Assembly (NCBI GenBank): GCA_025765615.1
Contig: JAIVFJ010000003.1
Span: 248,001-312,000 of the forward strand
Direction of reading: 5' to 3'
DNA from: Zopfochytrium polystomum
Taxonomy: Eukaryota; Chytridiomycota; Chytridiomycetes; Chytridiales; Chytridiaceae
Length of the DNA: 64,000 nucleotides
The position numbers were made by a program, and so were the translations under genes. Within the stretch, counting starts at the first letter, position 1. Each line of letters opens with the position of its first letter. Shown one piece after another: positions 45,311 through 56,500 of the stretch. The notes under the pieces were generated by a model. That model worked only from the letters and a program-made list of their open reading frames with translations, did not search any database and had not been told where the DNA came from.

Positions 45311-46263
45311 GACACTTCTCGAAACCTACTGGCCAGTGCTGATCGGCTCTGCGATAGCATGCGAAGTCATTGCTACGGTCTCCGCCCGGATGGCAAAGAC
45401 GAGCTCAGCGGCGTACCGCGGGCTCTCTCGCGCAAACAAGTTCGACTGGCGAATGAAGATAGTCTCGCTAGTCCACTCCCTACTGGTTTCTGCAATGTCC
45501 TTTCCGATCCTGGTCGATCCCGCTTTTCAACAAGAACCAATTTTGAAGTACACCCACTACTCTGCGTGCCTCTTGTCCATTACTTGCGGGTAAGTCCGAT
45601 TTCTTCATATCCGTCGATTGCTAAGTTACCACAGGTATTTTATTTGGGACACAATTGTGTCTGCAATGCAGATCTCTGTGAACGGACCTGGCATGGTCGT
45701 GCATGGGCTCTCCTGCTTCCTCGTTTTTCTCTTCTCGGCCGTACGTTCACGTCCAAAATCGCCAAATTTGCATTTACCACTTACGCCCATTGAGTAGAAA
45801 CCTCTGTTCCACTACTACGGCGCAGTTTTCCTCATGTTTGAGCTCAGGTACTGATGCCAAAACATTCAGTCTCCAAGTGTCTGAAATCAGCCCATAGCAC
45901 ACCCTTTCTCAACGCTCATTGGATTCTCACGAAAATGGGTATACTCGGACCGCGCCTCAAAAACATCTTGCAGGCTCTTGTGTACATTATATTCTTTTTC
46001 GCGCGGATTCTTTTTGGACTTTACCAATCTTTCCAATACTTCGGTGAGCATGATTCTTTAATTCGCTCAACCTTACTTTTATTCGCCATAAAGGTGATGT
46101 TCGGGCGAAATGGGATCATATACCATTTTTCATCGTCGTCATGTACTCGATTGCAAATGTCGTCTTAAACTCGTTGAACCTGTTCTGGTTCTTTAAGATG
46201 ACAATGTACCTTGTTCGTGGGAGCAAGAGCGACAAAGCCGAGAAAAAGGCGAAGGTGAACTGA
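45258..46263 (+). CDS. TLC-domain multi-pass membrane protein (TLCD4/TMEM56-like)
   Basis: Five exons: 45258-45589, 45635-45740, 45798-45847, 45898-46043 and 46094-46263, giving 267 residues. Membrane segments recur through the protein (VLIGSAIACEVIATVSA, YFIWDTIVSAMQIS, GLSCFLVFLFSA, ALVYIIFFFARILFGLY, PFFIVVMYSIANVVLNSLN). The pattern GYFIWDTI, VVHGLSCF, HYYGAVFLMFELSTPFLNAHW and FFARI is that of TLC (TRAM-LAG1-CLN8) proteins, with the conserved His and the ELSTPF motif. Closest family by eye is TLCD4/TMEM56; TLCD proteins influence membrane lipid composition or sense lipids. The C-terminus is Lys-rich (KAEKKAKVN). The first exon overlaps the edge of the transposon remnant on the other strand. 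Confidence 0.85.
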
Positions 46264-46308
46264 TTCATCTTGAACTAGAAAACTTTCTGAGGAATGTCCT
46301 TCACAAAG

Positions 46309-46314
46309 AATAAA
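46309..46314 (+). terminator. polyadenylation signal of the TLC gene
   Basis: AATAAA 46 nt after the stop codon. The convergent neighbour's stop is only 26 bp further on, so the two 3' UTRs overlap. Confidence 0.55.
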
Positions 46315-46339
46315 GAACAAATTATTGTTCAACATTGGA

Positions 46340-46887
46340 CTAAAGCTCTGCCCCAGAATCGATTCTTAGTGGCCCCAATGCTTGGTCCTCCGCTTGCTGC
46401 TCGCTTGATTCGAAAATGTGGTGAAAATACTCTTGGTTAAAGAGAACAGTGGCTTGTGCAAATGGCACCGATGGATGCAGCAGGGCACGCTGGCTGGCCT
46501 CAACCCAAATATCAAGAGAGGGAGCCGCAATGCCTGGTCTGGAACCGCGCTTCAGTGGCCGAGGTCCCTCTGCCACCCGACTTACGAATTGGATAGGCTC
46601 GCCAGTACTGTTGCCTTCACAGACGCACTGACTTGCTTGTAATGAACATCTGTAAGAACGAGTTGACTCAGCGGCGTTTTCGGGTCCTTCTTGGCAGATC
46701 GGCGGAGGGCGGCGACAGCGTCTTTAATAGCTCGCTCACTGCATTGAAAGAATTCTGGGCGAAGGAAAATTAAACAACGAAACCAGGGCGATCCGGTACC
46801 TTCGAACACGAGGTAAAATCGGAGTGTACGAACAAAAGTTGATACTGGAACAAACAAGTCCTCAGGATCTCTCGGAGGAGGATCCAT
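46340..46887 (-). CDS. small orphan protein, three exons
   Basis: Exons 46887-46800, 46754-46629 and 46569-46340 join in phase to give 147 residues: start MDPPPRDPEDLFVPVSTF, middle ERAIKDAVAALRRSAKKDP and LTDVHYKQ, end LDIWVEASQRALLHPSVPFAQ and FNQEYFHHIFE. The exon 2 donor was chosen as gtgcgt because only it restores frame with the acceptor ggtggcag. The protein is predicted soluble and helical. I recognise no family. Confidence 0.5.
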
Positions 46888-47033
46888 GCTTTTTGAGTGC
46901 GACGAAGCTTTCCAACTTATGTAAGCAGCAAGCTGGCCGCAATGAAGAACCGTGCTTAACGGAAAATCGAAACAGAGTAGTTCGACGACACAATGAAGAT
47001 CTTTGACGGAGAGACTCTCTTCTGAAGAGCCTG

Positions 47034-47475
47034 TCAGGCTTGGATGATACAGGGAGCATATTTCTTGCCTGCTATCTCGTTCAGGGCCTCTCCGTACTTT
47101 GACACAAATGCTAGGCGATTTGCCGGTGTTGCTCTTATATAGTCATAATCTCTGCGAAGTACAATTTCGCCAGACTTAATGCTCTCAAAGCTATTTCTCG
47201 TTAGGAAGCTCGCAATCTCGGAGGAGTGAACTCACTACTCTTTCATGAATCTGAGGGGCTGGTCTGGTCGCCTTTCCGCAATCATGGATACAACATCCTT
47301 CGAGCAAAGTTTAGTTATTGCCATTTGGCATCAGCAGCGTTGCCTGAACAGGCTTTTCTACGTACGCTGAAGTACTGCTGGATGTAATGGTTCTCTTGAG
47401 GTTGGTATGCGCATTGTGATGTCAGCGCCTCATGACGAGGAAGCGACGTACCTCACCCAAGTACGTTTCTTCCAT
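47034..47475 (-). CDS. small RIIa/DPY-30-like dimerisation-domain protein
   Basis: Proposed exons 47475-47457, 47394-47366, 47297-47239 and 47208-47034, 93 residues. The first 36 residues read as an RIIa/DPY-30-type four-helix dimerisation motif: HYIQQYFSDVVSMIAERRPDQPLRFM, shown here as HYIQQYFSDVV and ERRPDQPLRFMKD (compare YL....V.P.L...L..L...RP.DP..FLA.YL). These domains dock amphipathic helices and are frequent in flagellar and PKA-anchoring proteins, plausible in a zoosporic fungus. The last exon adds SGEIVLRRDYDYIRATP and a short tail. The final intron would be only 30 nt; without it the protein stops after MKE. Confidence 0.45.
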
Positions 47476-48009
47476 GTCTGGGATTGCAGAAGGTAAGAGT
47501 GAACGATTTGTAGGGGCGAAGGAGACAAGACATCATACACGATCTAAATACGACAATTCTTCCAAGCCAACGCCAACCCCCGCCCACTTGACTTCGTTTC
47601 AATACGACCACTGAAAGCCTTGTGACAGCAGGGTAGGATGGCTTTATTCATATCATGATGCACTTATTACCAGCATCGATTTGGGGGGAAGATGTTATGA
47701 ATTGTTACGCGCTATCAAGTTGAGAAGGCCAATAATCACAGCAACACTGGCTTGTGTCTTACGAGGCCGCAGCGTGCATTTCGAACGTGCCTGACTTGAA
47801 AAGAGCGAACCAATCTTTGCTGCTGTCTGGTCGACCTTACTACCCGACTTCCAGAAGAAGCTAGGAAAAAGAGTAAGTGAAAACAAGAAAGAGTGAGAGG
47901 GTGGAAGTGGAACAGAGGAAGAGAAAATCATGAAACGTGACCTGAGAGAGAATACCAAACTACAAGCTGGTTCAGGCGTCCCGGGCTGTTTTGTGCAGCC
48001 AACCATCCA

Positions 48010-48246
48010 ATGGATGCCAATGGCGAAAGGGTTCCTTCGTCAAAAATTGTTGAAAGAGTTAAAGAGGTCTGCATTAGCAGATGGGGAAATGGATGTGTGA
48101 GAGAGAGACTCACGAAATGTGACAGAGGGCGAATGCCAAAGTGCCAGCTGGTCCAGGCATACTGGGGTGCCGACTGTCCAGCCCTTGAAGATTGGCGACG
48201 CGTCTCCAATGATTTTTTCGAAAATCTAGCGCCAAGAGCACCCTAA
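48010..48246 (+). CDS. possible small Cys-containing protein (hypothetical)
   Basis: A 78-residue frame with ATG at 48010: MDANGERVPSSKIVERV, then CISRWGNGC, RLTKCDRGRMPKCQLVQAYWGADC and DWRRVSNDFFENL, given here in short pieces. The opposite strand (47695-48209) can also be assembled into an exon series lacking an ATG. A stretch of about 55 bp in it (48115-48165) resembles 47938-47990, an internal duplication. Evidence for either strand is weak; I list the plus reading because it has its own start and stop. Confidence 0.25.
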   Translation: MDANGERVPSSKIVERVKEVCISRWGNGCVRERLTKCDRGRMPKCQLVQAYWGADCPALEDWRRVSNDFFENLAPRAP

Positions 48247-48675
48247 CCCACCACCCTACCGCAACAACAACAACGCACTCTGCCTGAACACTTCAACCAA
48301 AACGTGATAGGCTCACTGCACGACGATGTCACGCGAAAGAAATCCGTGGTTTTGTCTAAATCTGCGTACCACCCACAGCCAAGAACGATCGCTACATAAA
48401 GACCTAAAGCCTCGTTCTTTGCACAAGAATGACGGTTTGTAAAGGTACGAACGACTCTTTGACAGCCTTATTTTCGGATCTTCTTGACAGCGCTTTCGAC
48501 TAGAACTATTCACTCACTCACAAGGATCTGCTCGTTTATGGCACGGTTAATGATGATGAAGGAACAGCAGCTCAGCAAGAATGTTAGCTTTCTGCTTGCA
48601 ATGTTCGCTTGACTTGTCTGTCCGGCTCCCTTTTTCCCAAAATTTCTTTATTCCCATTTCCATCAACCAACAGCA

Positions 48676-49295
48676 ATGGTGGGTACCCTATCCATCTACC
48701 TCATCCCCCCCAATCCCATCCCATCCAACCGCCATCAGTCGCTTTCTGGCGCGCCAAACTCGCTGTGTGCTGCAATCTTGCGATCGTACTTTGGCGATCG
48801 CCACTCCGTGGACCGTGGATCTGTTGATTACAGCAAGCCTCGCTAACCACTGCGCCCTACGCAGGCCAAGCGCACTAAGAAGGTCGGCGTCGTCGGAAAG
48901 TACGGTACCCGTTACGGTGCTTCCCTGAGGAAGCAGGTGAAGAAATTCGAGATCACCCAGCACGCCAAATACACGTGCACCTTCTGCGGCAAAGTAAGAT
49001 CTCCCTTCGTTCACGATCCTCCCCCCCGGTCCTCACGATCGGATCTCGGCGATGGAGGTGCTAATCTCGTTTGCACCAATTACAGGATGCCGTCAAGCGT
49101 GAGGCGGTCGGCATCTGGAAGTGCAAGGGCTGCAAGAAGGTTCTGGCCGGTGGTGCGTGGACCGTTGGTACCTCAGCCGCCGCAACTGTTCGGGGGTACC
49201 ATCCGTCGTCGTAAGTCTCAGTTGACGACCCGATTCGGCATACGCGCCAAGCCTAACTTCTCTACTTTCCAGTTCGTGAGCTTACCGAGGCGTAA
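48676..49295 (+). CDS. RPL43: 60S ribosomal protein eL43 (L37a / Rpl43), with +1 frame break
   Basis: Four exons: 48676-48678 (the ATG alone), 48865-48993, 49086-49210 and 49273-49295. The product [38 protein letters not shown] is eL43, a zinc-ribbon protein with CTFCGK in exon 2 and CKGCKK in exon 3, on the large subunit. Exon 3 ends [10 protein letters not shown]; the expected end TIRRLRELTEA is present but one frame over, because a run at 49191-49195 has five G where four would keep frame. As written, translation would end soon after at YHPSS. The four-cysteine zinc site is upstream and intact. AATAAA at 49468-49473 marks the 3' end. Confidence 0.92.
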
Positions 49296-49467
49296 ATCAT
49301 CTCACTGTCCTCTGCACGCATATGTTCGGTTGTGGCGCTGGCTGGGATGATGGGTTATTGGGATTTCAGGATCGCATCGTTGGCGGATCAAGGATTGTTC
49401 TCTGCAGTCAGCCGATGAGGATGCTGGTTTTGGACTGATCCCTGGGAGAGATTCGGTGATGTTCACC

Positions 49468-49473
49468 AATAAA
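49468..49473 (+). terminator. polyadenylation signal of eL43
   Basis: AATAAA 170 nt after the eL43 stop. The convergent cytochrome b5 gene ends at 49556, 83 bp away. Confidence 0.6.
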
Positions 49474-49555
49474 GACGGCCCGACGGCTTCTTGTTACATC
49501 TTCTTTAACTATATATTCATAAAGTCGAATGAGATGCCCAAGACAGTTAAAGAAG

Positions 49556-50350
49556 TCACTTCAAGTACTTGAACGCAACGAAGGCCGCGATTGCAATGGC
49601 GGGCACTGCAATGTACAGAAGGCTTGATGTTGCACAGGTTAGTTTCGAGGATGCGTTCTTCACGGCGAGGATACCTCGACGAGTTCCTACTCGTCTTGAC
49701 CGGCTTTGAAGTAAAGGCCCACGACGCCGTCTCCGACTTCTTCGCCTGGCGATCAAGCAGAGCTTCAAATAGTGTCCCAACAAATCTCTGAAGGTCATAG
49801 AAAACTTACAGGGCCACTGATCTTCCCAACAGCCATTTTCTTCATGAGCTCACGGGCGTCATCGGAGTGGCCGATTTCATCGAACGCAGTTGTAGCATCC
49901 ACACCTGTGGGCAATCGAGCTTTAGTAGGAGCTGCAAAGGTGTGTTGAGAACTCACCGCCCTGCTCCAGCAGAACGTCCTCACCGCCCGGGTGCTGTTAT
50001 CATCAAACGTGTGAGTCGACCGAGAGAACAAGTTGGGACCGCTAACCTCCTCGAGGAACTTTGTCACATCGATGACCAAGCCGTCGATGACCATATCTAG
50101 TAAGAAAGGGAACAAAACTCTGATTAGCCAACTCGTTTGTGCGTCACGGCGGGTATGATCAGCTCGGCGCTGTTGGTCAAGTCGGAAATGAGCACTGCAT
50201 CGTCTCTGCAGAGCTGTGGGCGAGAAGTGCTGGGGTGGCGAATGATCGAGCACAGATATCAGCGTTGATGCCCTCGGCAAACTCACAGCAAGACTTGCGA
50301 GTGTTGTGGGAGTGGACCTCGTCCCACGCGAAGACCTTGACGTCCGCCAT
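49556..50350 (-). CDS. CYB5: tail-anchored cytochrome b5
   Basis: Six exons: 50350-50287, 50096-50047, 49993-49957, 49904-49810, 49745-49675 and 49622-49556, 127 residues. The heme domain is complete: KVFAWDEVHSHN, VIDGLVIDVTKFLEE, the first heme ligand in HPGGEDVLLEQGG and the second in FDEIGHSDDARELMKKM. A Ser/Lys linker leads to a C-terminal membrane anchor (LLYIAVPAIAIAAFVAF) with terminal KYLK. It passes electrons to desaturases, hydroxylases and P450s at the ER or outer mitochondrial membrane. The last intron has a ctaac branch site. The start is 304 bp from the divergent DCTN5 start. Confidence 0.95.
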
Positions 50351-50654
50351 TTTCAATGAAGTCAAGGTGACAAACCAGACAAAGTTTGAAAAAGCACGCA
50401 AAAACACTCGACGGCTTTTTGCCACCGTGACCGCGGCTCAACTTTTCGCCGATGCTCGAGTGACCTCATCGACTAATAACAAACCAGGAAGATTTTGGGG
50501 CATATTCTCCGTTGTAGAGTGAAATGCATTGTCGCTTTCCAAGAGTTCAAGGGCGTATCGCGAGTGAAGGTAGCCTCAAGCACTGGCGTTCGAACGGTGG
50601 GCAGAACACTCTGAGGTTAGGAATTCTGGACTTGTCAGCTGGTTGCCAGCAACG

Positions 50655-51488
50655 ATGGAGTTGCCAATTGTGAGCTATGACAAGACCGAGTACATCGAAA
50701 CAGTGAGTTGCCCACCGATTCGAGTATTTTGCTTAACAAACCACCAGGACACCAAGAATAAGGTCAGCCGAAAGAGCATCATCTGCGGATCACAGAACAT
50801 CATCTTGGGTGGCCGGGTAAAATCCAACTCCTTTGTGCTCGCCCGTCAGTCACCTCTTGACTCCGCGCCACAGACCATAATACAAACGGACTGCGTTGTA
50901 AGAGGCGATCTACGGCGATCGGGTGGTGGCAACTCGGTTGTCGTGGCTGTTGGCAAATACTGCCTTCTGAGCCAGCGATCGGTCATCAGACCACCCAGCA
51001 AAACTTACAAAGGGTCCGTCCATTAATTGTTTAGAGTTCTTGCTTTTTGACTAAAATGGTCTTCAAGGATATTTTCTTATTATCCTATGAAGATTGGGGA
51101 CCACGTTCACATTGGAGAAGAGACCATCGTTGAGGCAGCGAGCATCGGCTCATACGTCATAATCGGCAAGAATTGTGTTATCGTAAGTTAACTGCTGTTA
51201 AGGTGGTCTGTCTCATCATTCTGGTCTAAACCGCAGGGCCGGTTCGCGATTATCAAAGATTGCTGCAGAATACTAGACAACACTGTTATCCCACCCAACA
51301 CAGTCGTTCCGTCCTTCTCGGTCTATGGCGGTAACCCAGGTAAATTTGGCCATTGGGTCCTTTGTCAGGAAGGCTGACGCGTGTTTATTGCGACGTTAGG
51401 ACTGCTCGTGGATGAACTCCCAGAGTGCACGCAAGATGTGTTTGAAGGCTATACCAAAGACTATTTTCAAAATTTCGTCCCGAGATGA
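50655..51488 (+). CDS. DCTN5: dynactin subunit 5 (p25)
   Basis: Six exons: 50655-50702, 50748-50816, 50874-51013, 51068-51182, 51237-51339 and 51400-51488, 187 residues (human 182). It is a left-handed beta-helix of hexapeptide repeats: [66 protein letters not shown]. The C-terminal part [30 protein letters not shown] is diagnostic. p25 sits in the pointed-end complex of dynactin and helps link dynein to early endosomes. All junctions are GT-AG and in phase. Confidence 0.96.
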
Positions 51489-51513
51489 CCTTAACGAAAA
51501 TCCGACGGGGGCG

Positions 51514-53527
51514 CTAAATTTGCTCCCAGATCTTCGTGTCGTGTTAATAGCGCCGGCGACAGTTATAGAGTTGCATACCTGAATATATGATTCTGAAAGG
51601 AAAATCATTTGTGGCGCAATTTCCTCAACGAAGAGATCTTGGATTTGGAACCACTGATCCCGGCCCTTCGAATGGACATGAACCTTGTACTCACCCGAGG
51701 ACGCGCCAGGCCGTCCACCCTCATGGCAGATGTTGGCAACTAGGTCATACTTGTATTCGCCGGGCATCGCGCCTTCTATATCTGTTTTGTTTCACTCAGA
51801 ATTAGAACAGAAAGCACCACGTCCAATGGTAAATCTGACAACTCACAGTCACTCATGTCGACATTTTTGATAGGAAAATTGACAATCGTAGGATTCTTTT
51901 CCTTCGAGAAGTTGTTTTTGTAAAACCGCTTCATGTGTAGAATGAGAAACTTTGGTACTCTTGTAATTTTCATTCTCTTCATCGCAGTCGATGTTTCCTT
52001 CAAACCCCAAGTCAGCCTTTACTGTAACAAAACTGCACGTGTGCCAACCTTCCACGTTGTGCCATCAAACCTTGTGAGGAGGGTCGTCAAAGGCACTTGG
52101 GGAATGATGCTTTTCTCAAGATCGTCTTGAAAGAGCGGAGGTGGTGGCAGATCCAATGCAAGAAAGAGGAAGGGATTCTGCGTTGTTTCCGTTTCTTGCT
52201 GGAGTTTAAAATGCATGCAAGCGACCAATTGAGAAATAGTACCTTTCGGCGTGTAGAAGGCCGCCGTTTTTCCGTCGGCAGCAATCTTTCCTGATTCAAC
52301 GCGAACTTCACCTTGGAAAACTTGGTGGATTATGCCTGATCACGAGGGTTCAGTAAACGCGAATCCAAGGCGCATTGCAAGACCCACTGCTTCCATTCTT
52401 CTTGGTGCCACCGAGACCAACATGCAGCGAATTCAGGAACCAAACGAGGAATTCGATAGGGTCAGACTGTTCCGACAGACGAAAACGCTTTTTGCTGGCA
52501 TTGGATATTTCTTGCACAAGTTCGTGCGGCGACACTTGCCCCTTAAAGGCCCGAGGGTTCCAGATCTTGCGCAGTAATAAGCCGAAGCGTTTACCTTGTG
52601 ATTGTTAGCTCTGTCACTGGGTTCCGACTCAACTTACATAGTTCCGAAGATGAAGACGGTTCAACCTTGAGGAAAAAGTCGCGAAGGGGTTTCACGTGCG
52701 TGAGGGCTTGAAACACTACGTTCATATAGTCATTTGCCTTTATGTTGTTCAAGCCGACGAATCCTATTGGCCAATTTGAGTATATTCCGGTTATTTGGGG
52801 AACACTTGACCTGGCAGGTAGCCCTTGTTGTTCAAGTCGTAAGCGTAGGCAGTGTTTAAGTCCATGCTTTCAATTTGCTTTGCAGTAAAAGTGGGCCATA
52901 GAACATACTGCATAATACGTAAGCAAATGTTCCAAGACTCGGAAGCGAACCTTTATGTCGTTCAAGGATGCGTCGAAAACTTCGTTTCCATCTGGCAGAA
53001 TGTAAATCTTGCAACAGTGGTTACTCCAAAAGTCGAATTCTACGGTAAAAATAGCCTCACTCACTTTCAGACTCTCAAGATTTATAAACACGTGATGGTC
53101 CTCTTGCAAGGAGTGCAAGTACGCATGCGTTGTTGGACCTCTCCCTTTCATGGAACACCGTTTCAGCGTTCCGTCAGGCACGGGATGATGTTGAATAAAT
53201 ACCTTGAAAGTATTTCCCGCACACAAGGCAGGCATAGACATTAAGATTGGAGAGGGAAACAGAGCACAACTTCTCAAAGTCGAAATCTAGCATATATCGG
53301 TTGATGGTTTCCAGAAACAGACCGCTCGCGCCATCGGCCACTTTGGCTTTCCTGCGCGCGTTTCGCCATTGTAGCCACTCTTCGTCGTTATCATCGCCGT
53401 CATCCGGTGCGTCTCTCTTCTTTCCCTCGGAGGAAGACCGGTCACCGCTGTGCCGAGCAGTGTCGGGCTGACCACGATCTGCTGCCGCCTTAATCGTCGT
53501 CGACTCCTCGCCGTGGACTGCCGCCAT
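51514..53527 (-). CDS. USP39: Sad1/USP39, inactive ubiquitin-protease-like splicing factor
   Basis: Eleven exons: 53527-53203, 53144-53065, 53007-52951, 52907-52811, 52763-52638, 52594-52388, 52320-52243, 52194-52049, 51997-51847, 51772-51579 and 51531-51514, 492 residues. After an acidic/basic N-terminus comes the UBP zinc finger (NVYACLVCGKYFQG, THAYLHS, HHVFINL, YILPDGNEVFD). The USP fold follows: GFVGLNNIKANDYMNVVFQA, where Asn replaces the catalytic Cys box, so it is a pseudo-protease. Then HVSPHE-like QVSPHELVQEIS, KNNFSKEKNPTIVNFP, YDLVANICHEGG and SESYIQIWEQI. USP39/Sad1 acts in tri-snRNP function in pre-mRNA splicing. The smallest intron is 43 nt. Confidence 0.95.
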
Positions 53528-53584
53528 TGCTGCGGATGTTTGATCTGGACTTGTCCAAAAATTGGTGTCGCTCGTCGCTGTCAA

Positions 53585-56500
53585 ATGTCAAGACCAGATC
53601 ACGGCAGCGCCGGAGTTGGCGGCGCCGTGGCACTGCCGTCGCTCGCGATTAACATCGAGGAACGGGTCGCTGCGGCTGACTCGATTGAGAAAAAGGAGCA
53701 GATCGTATTCCAGTGGCTGTCGTCGGTCGAACGCGATCTCGAGCGATCGTCCACGGAGAAGGCGAGTTCACGTTTCGCCATTGAGTACGTGACCTGACGT
53801 GAACTCGAACGCGCAGGCAGCCATCGCCGCCGCACAGCCATCTGTTCAGGCACTCTTATTTAAAATTCTTACGGGAACGGTGCCGCGACCGACGCGTCCG
53901 ATCCGTCAGCTCGTTGGTCGCATTTACGTTTTGATATTCACACTGGGCGAGACGCGCACTTTGTTTGATTGCCTCGCCTCTATTCAAGGGATTCTGAACC
54001 AAAAAAAGCTTGACGATGTTACCATACGGATGTTCGTTGATGCTTGCGATTTTGCTCTGTCCATGTGGCTTACAGGCAACTCCAGCGCAGCCATTCATTG
54101 TATAGGAGTGATAAGCGAGACAGTTGGGCAAAAGGTAGCCATCGGTGTTTCGCCCAGACTCTAACTTCAGTCAGGTGCTTTCGCTCTTTGCAGAATCGGT
54201 TTCGCTTTTATTACGGTCTTTGCGATCAGTGAAAGAATCGGAGGTGAGGCACGGACGGTCGAGTTTAGTACTTGGTGCTCATTCGTTGCTGCAGGTTGTC
54301 ATTCGCTACGAGATCTTGCAATCGCTCTCAAAAGGATTTAAAGGTTGTGGAAAAGGTGCGACAGATGCCACGTGCAAAGATGTGATCAAAGTCGCTCGGG
54401 CGGCTCTCGCCGATAAACTTTTCGTTATTCGCAGTGCGGGAGCAGAGGTAAGTTTACCAGAACCGGTGATGGCCCATTGATTTGAAGACTTAGTTGATGG
54501 AAATGATTTATCGGCACACCGTCACCGCACGGCCAGTAAAACTGGAAGAATTTGACAGCCTACTCGCAGTTTTCTTTAAAGCACTTGAAGGATCCAATTA
54601 CCACAGCCGAAGAAGTATTGCTTCTGCCGCTGGCCTGATAGCAAGCTTCTCCCAGACAATGAAATCGAAAATACCTGCGAAGAAGGGAGTGAAACCTTCC
54701 ACCCAAGTGGAAGGAGGCACTGGTGACGATTCGACAATTTTATCGGTTGACGAAATGTGCGCCCTTTTTTCCAACCATTTTGGAAGAACCTCACTCCGGG
54801 ACGTTCGAGTTGGAGTCATTGAATCCTTTGGGTTCACATTCAGAGAGTTGGGGCTTTCTTTTGTGGAATCCAACTTCACCACAATCGTAAAGCATATTGT
54901 GGAATTAATCAGCAACCCGAAAAACACACCGTCTGATGCGGAAGCGTGCTTTATGCGAGAGTTGGGATCTTTCCTGTTCCGCGATATTATTGGGAAAATG
55001 CTGCCGGAAGCGAGCCAGTTAATGGCGTTAAAGGACCTTACTCATCTATTCCTTAAGCGATGGTCATCGTCTGGTATAACAGACTTCAACACGACGTCTT
55101 TGACACTTGTGTTTGTCCTAAACGAGGTGTCATTTCTCATATCGGAGCTGGGAGCAGCAGTTTCGTCTGTCGAGGACGTTCTGTATGACAACCTCATGAA
55201 TCTCATCGCGTATCCCGCTCTTCTTGTCAATCTGTCACTCGCCTGGTGCTTTAAAACCTTATGCTACGCCCACCCGCGCATTTTGACGCGAGTAGTCGAC
55301 AAGCTAATTTCAAACCTTCAAAAAGACACTTCCAGCCTCACCACCGACAAGCCTGATACTATTCCAAAGTTCGTTGGCCTCGCCAACTGCTTAGCCTCCG
55401 CAATTAGCGTGATTCAATACCGAAGCCTACATGTTTCGCTTGAGTCCGCAGCAGTTGTTTTTGGCATTGCCACCCAGCTTCTTAAACTGTCATCGACTGG
55501 GAAAGATGCTAAAGTGGCCAACACACAAATGCGAGTCGGCTGGACTCTACTTGGATCCTTGGTGACTCTCGGCCCCAATTTCGTTAAGGTGCACCTGTCC
55601 CAGCTCCTGCTGTTTTGGAAGAATATTTTTCCGAAGCCAACAGCTTCGAAAGAAAACTCCACAAACAGAGGAGAGACAGAATGGCACACAGCTTTATTGA
55701 CGCGAGATTGTGCACTGGCGTGCTTACAAAGTTTTCTGGAGCGCAACTCTGACCCACTCGTTTCAATCGATGTTGCGAAGCGAATCGTTGTTTGCCTCAA
55801 CAATTGCGCGACTTTCCTCGGTTCCGTTCCCCAGGTGTATCCCTCTGCCAGTGGAAATTTCGCAACTCGAAAACGACTGGTTGAGCTTGAATCGTCAGTG
55901 AAGAAGCGGCTTCTGAATTGCTTCCGACTCGTGAAGCCGATGACTTCCTTCGAGACAAGCTATGAAGCTCTTACCCGACTTTGTGTGCAAACGTTTGCTC
56001 CAGACCCGGATGTTGTGGTCGATCGTGTGACGGAGCCCATGGGTTCTAACTCTGGGGCAGGTTCATCCGCAACAGCTGTTGCCAAAGGAAATCAAGGACC
56101 CTTCGATCTATCCCTTGCGAACACCCTTATTGCGATCGAGCTGGCGCTGGGAACCAGCGGAGAATCAAGATCGGGACTTTCTCTTCTTGCTCCGCGCGAC
56201 ACTGATCTACGACGTGCTGAAATGCTGGTGGGTGGTCTGTTTCATTTGTAGAATGCGAAGTGAATTCCTATCCTGTGCTTGTAACAATATGACAGGTTGA
56301 ACTAAGAACGGCGAACGTCACTGAATTCGACACCGCATCGGCGTTTTCGCAATCCCCGCGGGCTGCTCAGCGAATATCTCGACCGATAACTGTTGGCACT
56401 GTCAACGCTTCAATCGAGCTGTTCGGATTGCTGTTTCCTCTGCAGTCGGCCCAAGTGCAAGAAAACACCATTGAGCAACTTATAAAGTATTCCAAGTATA

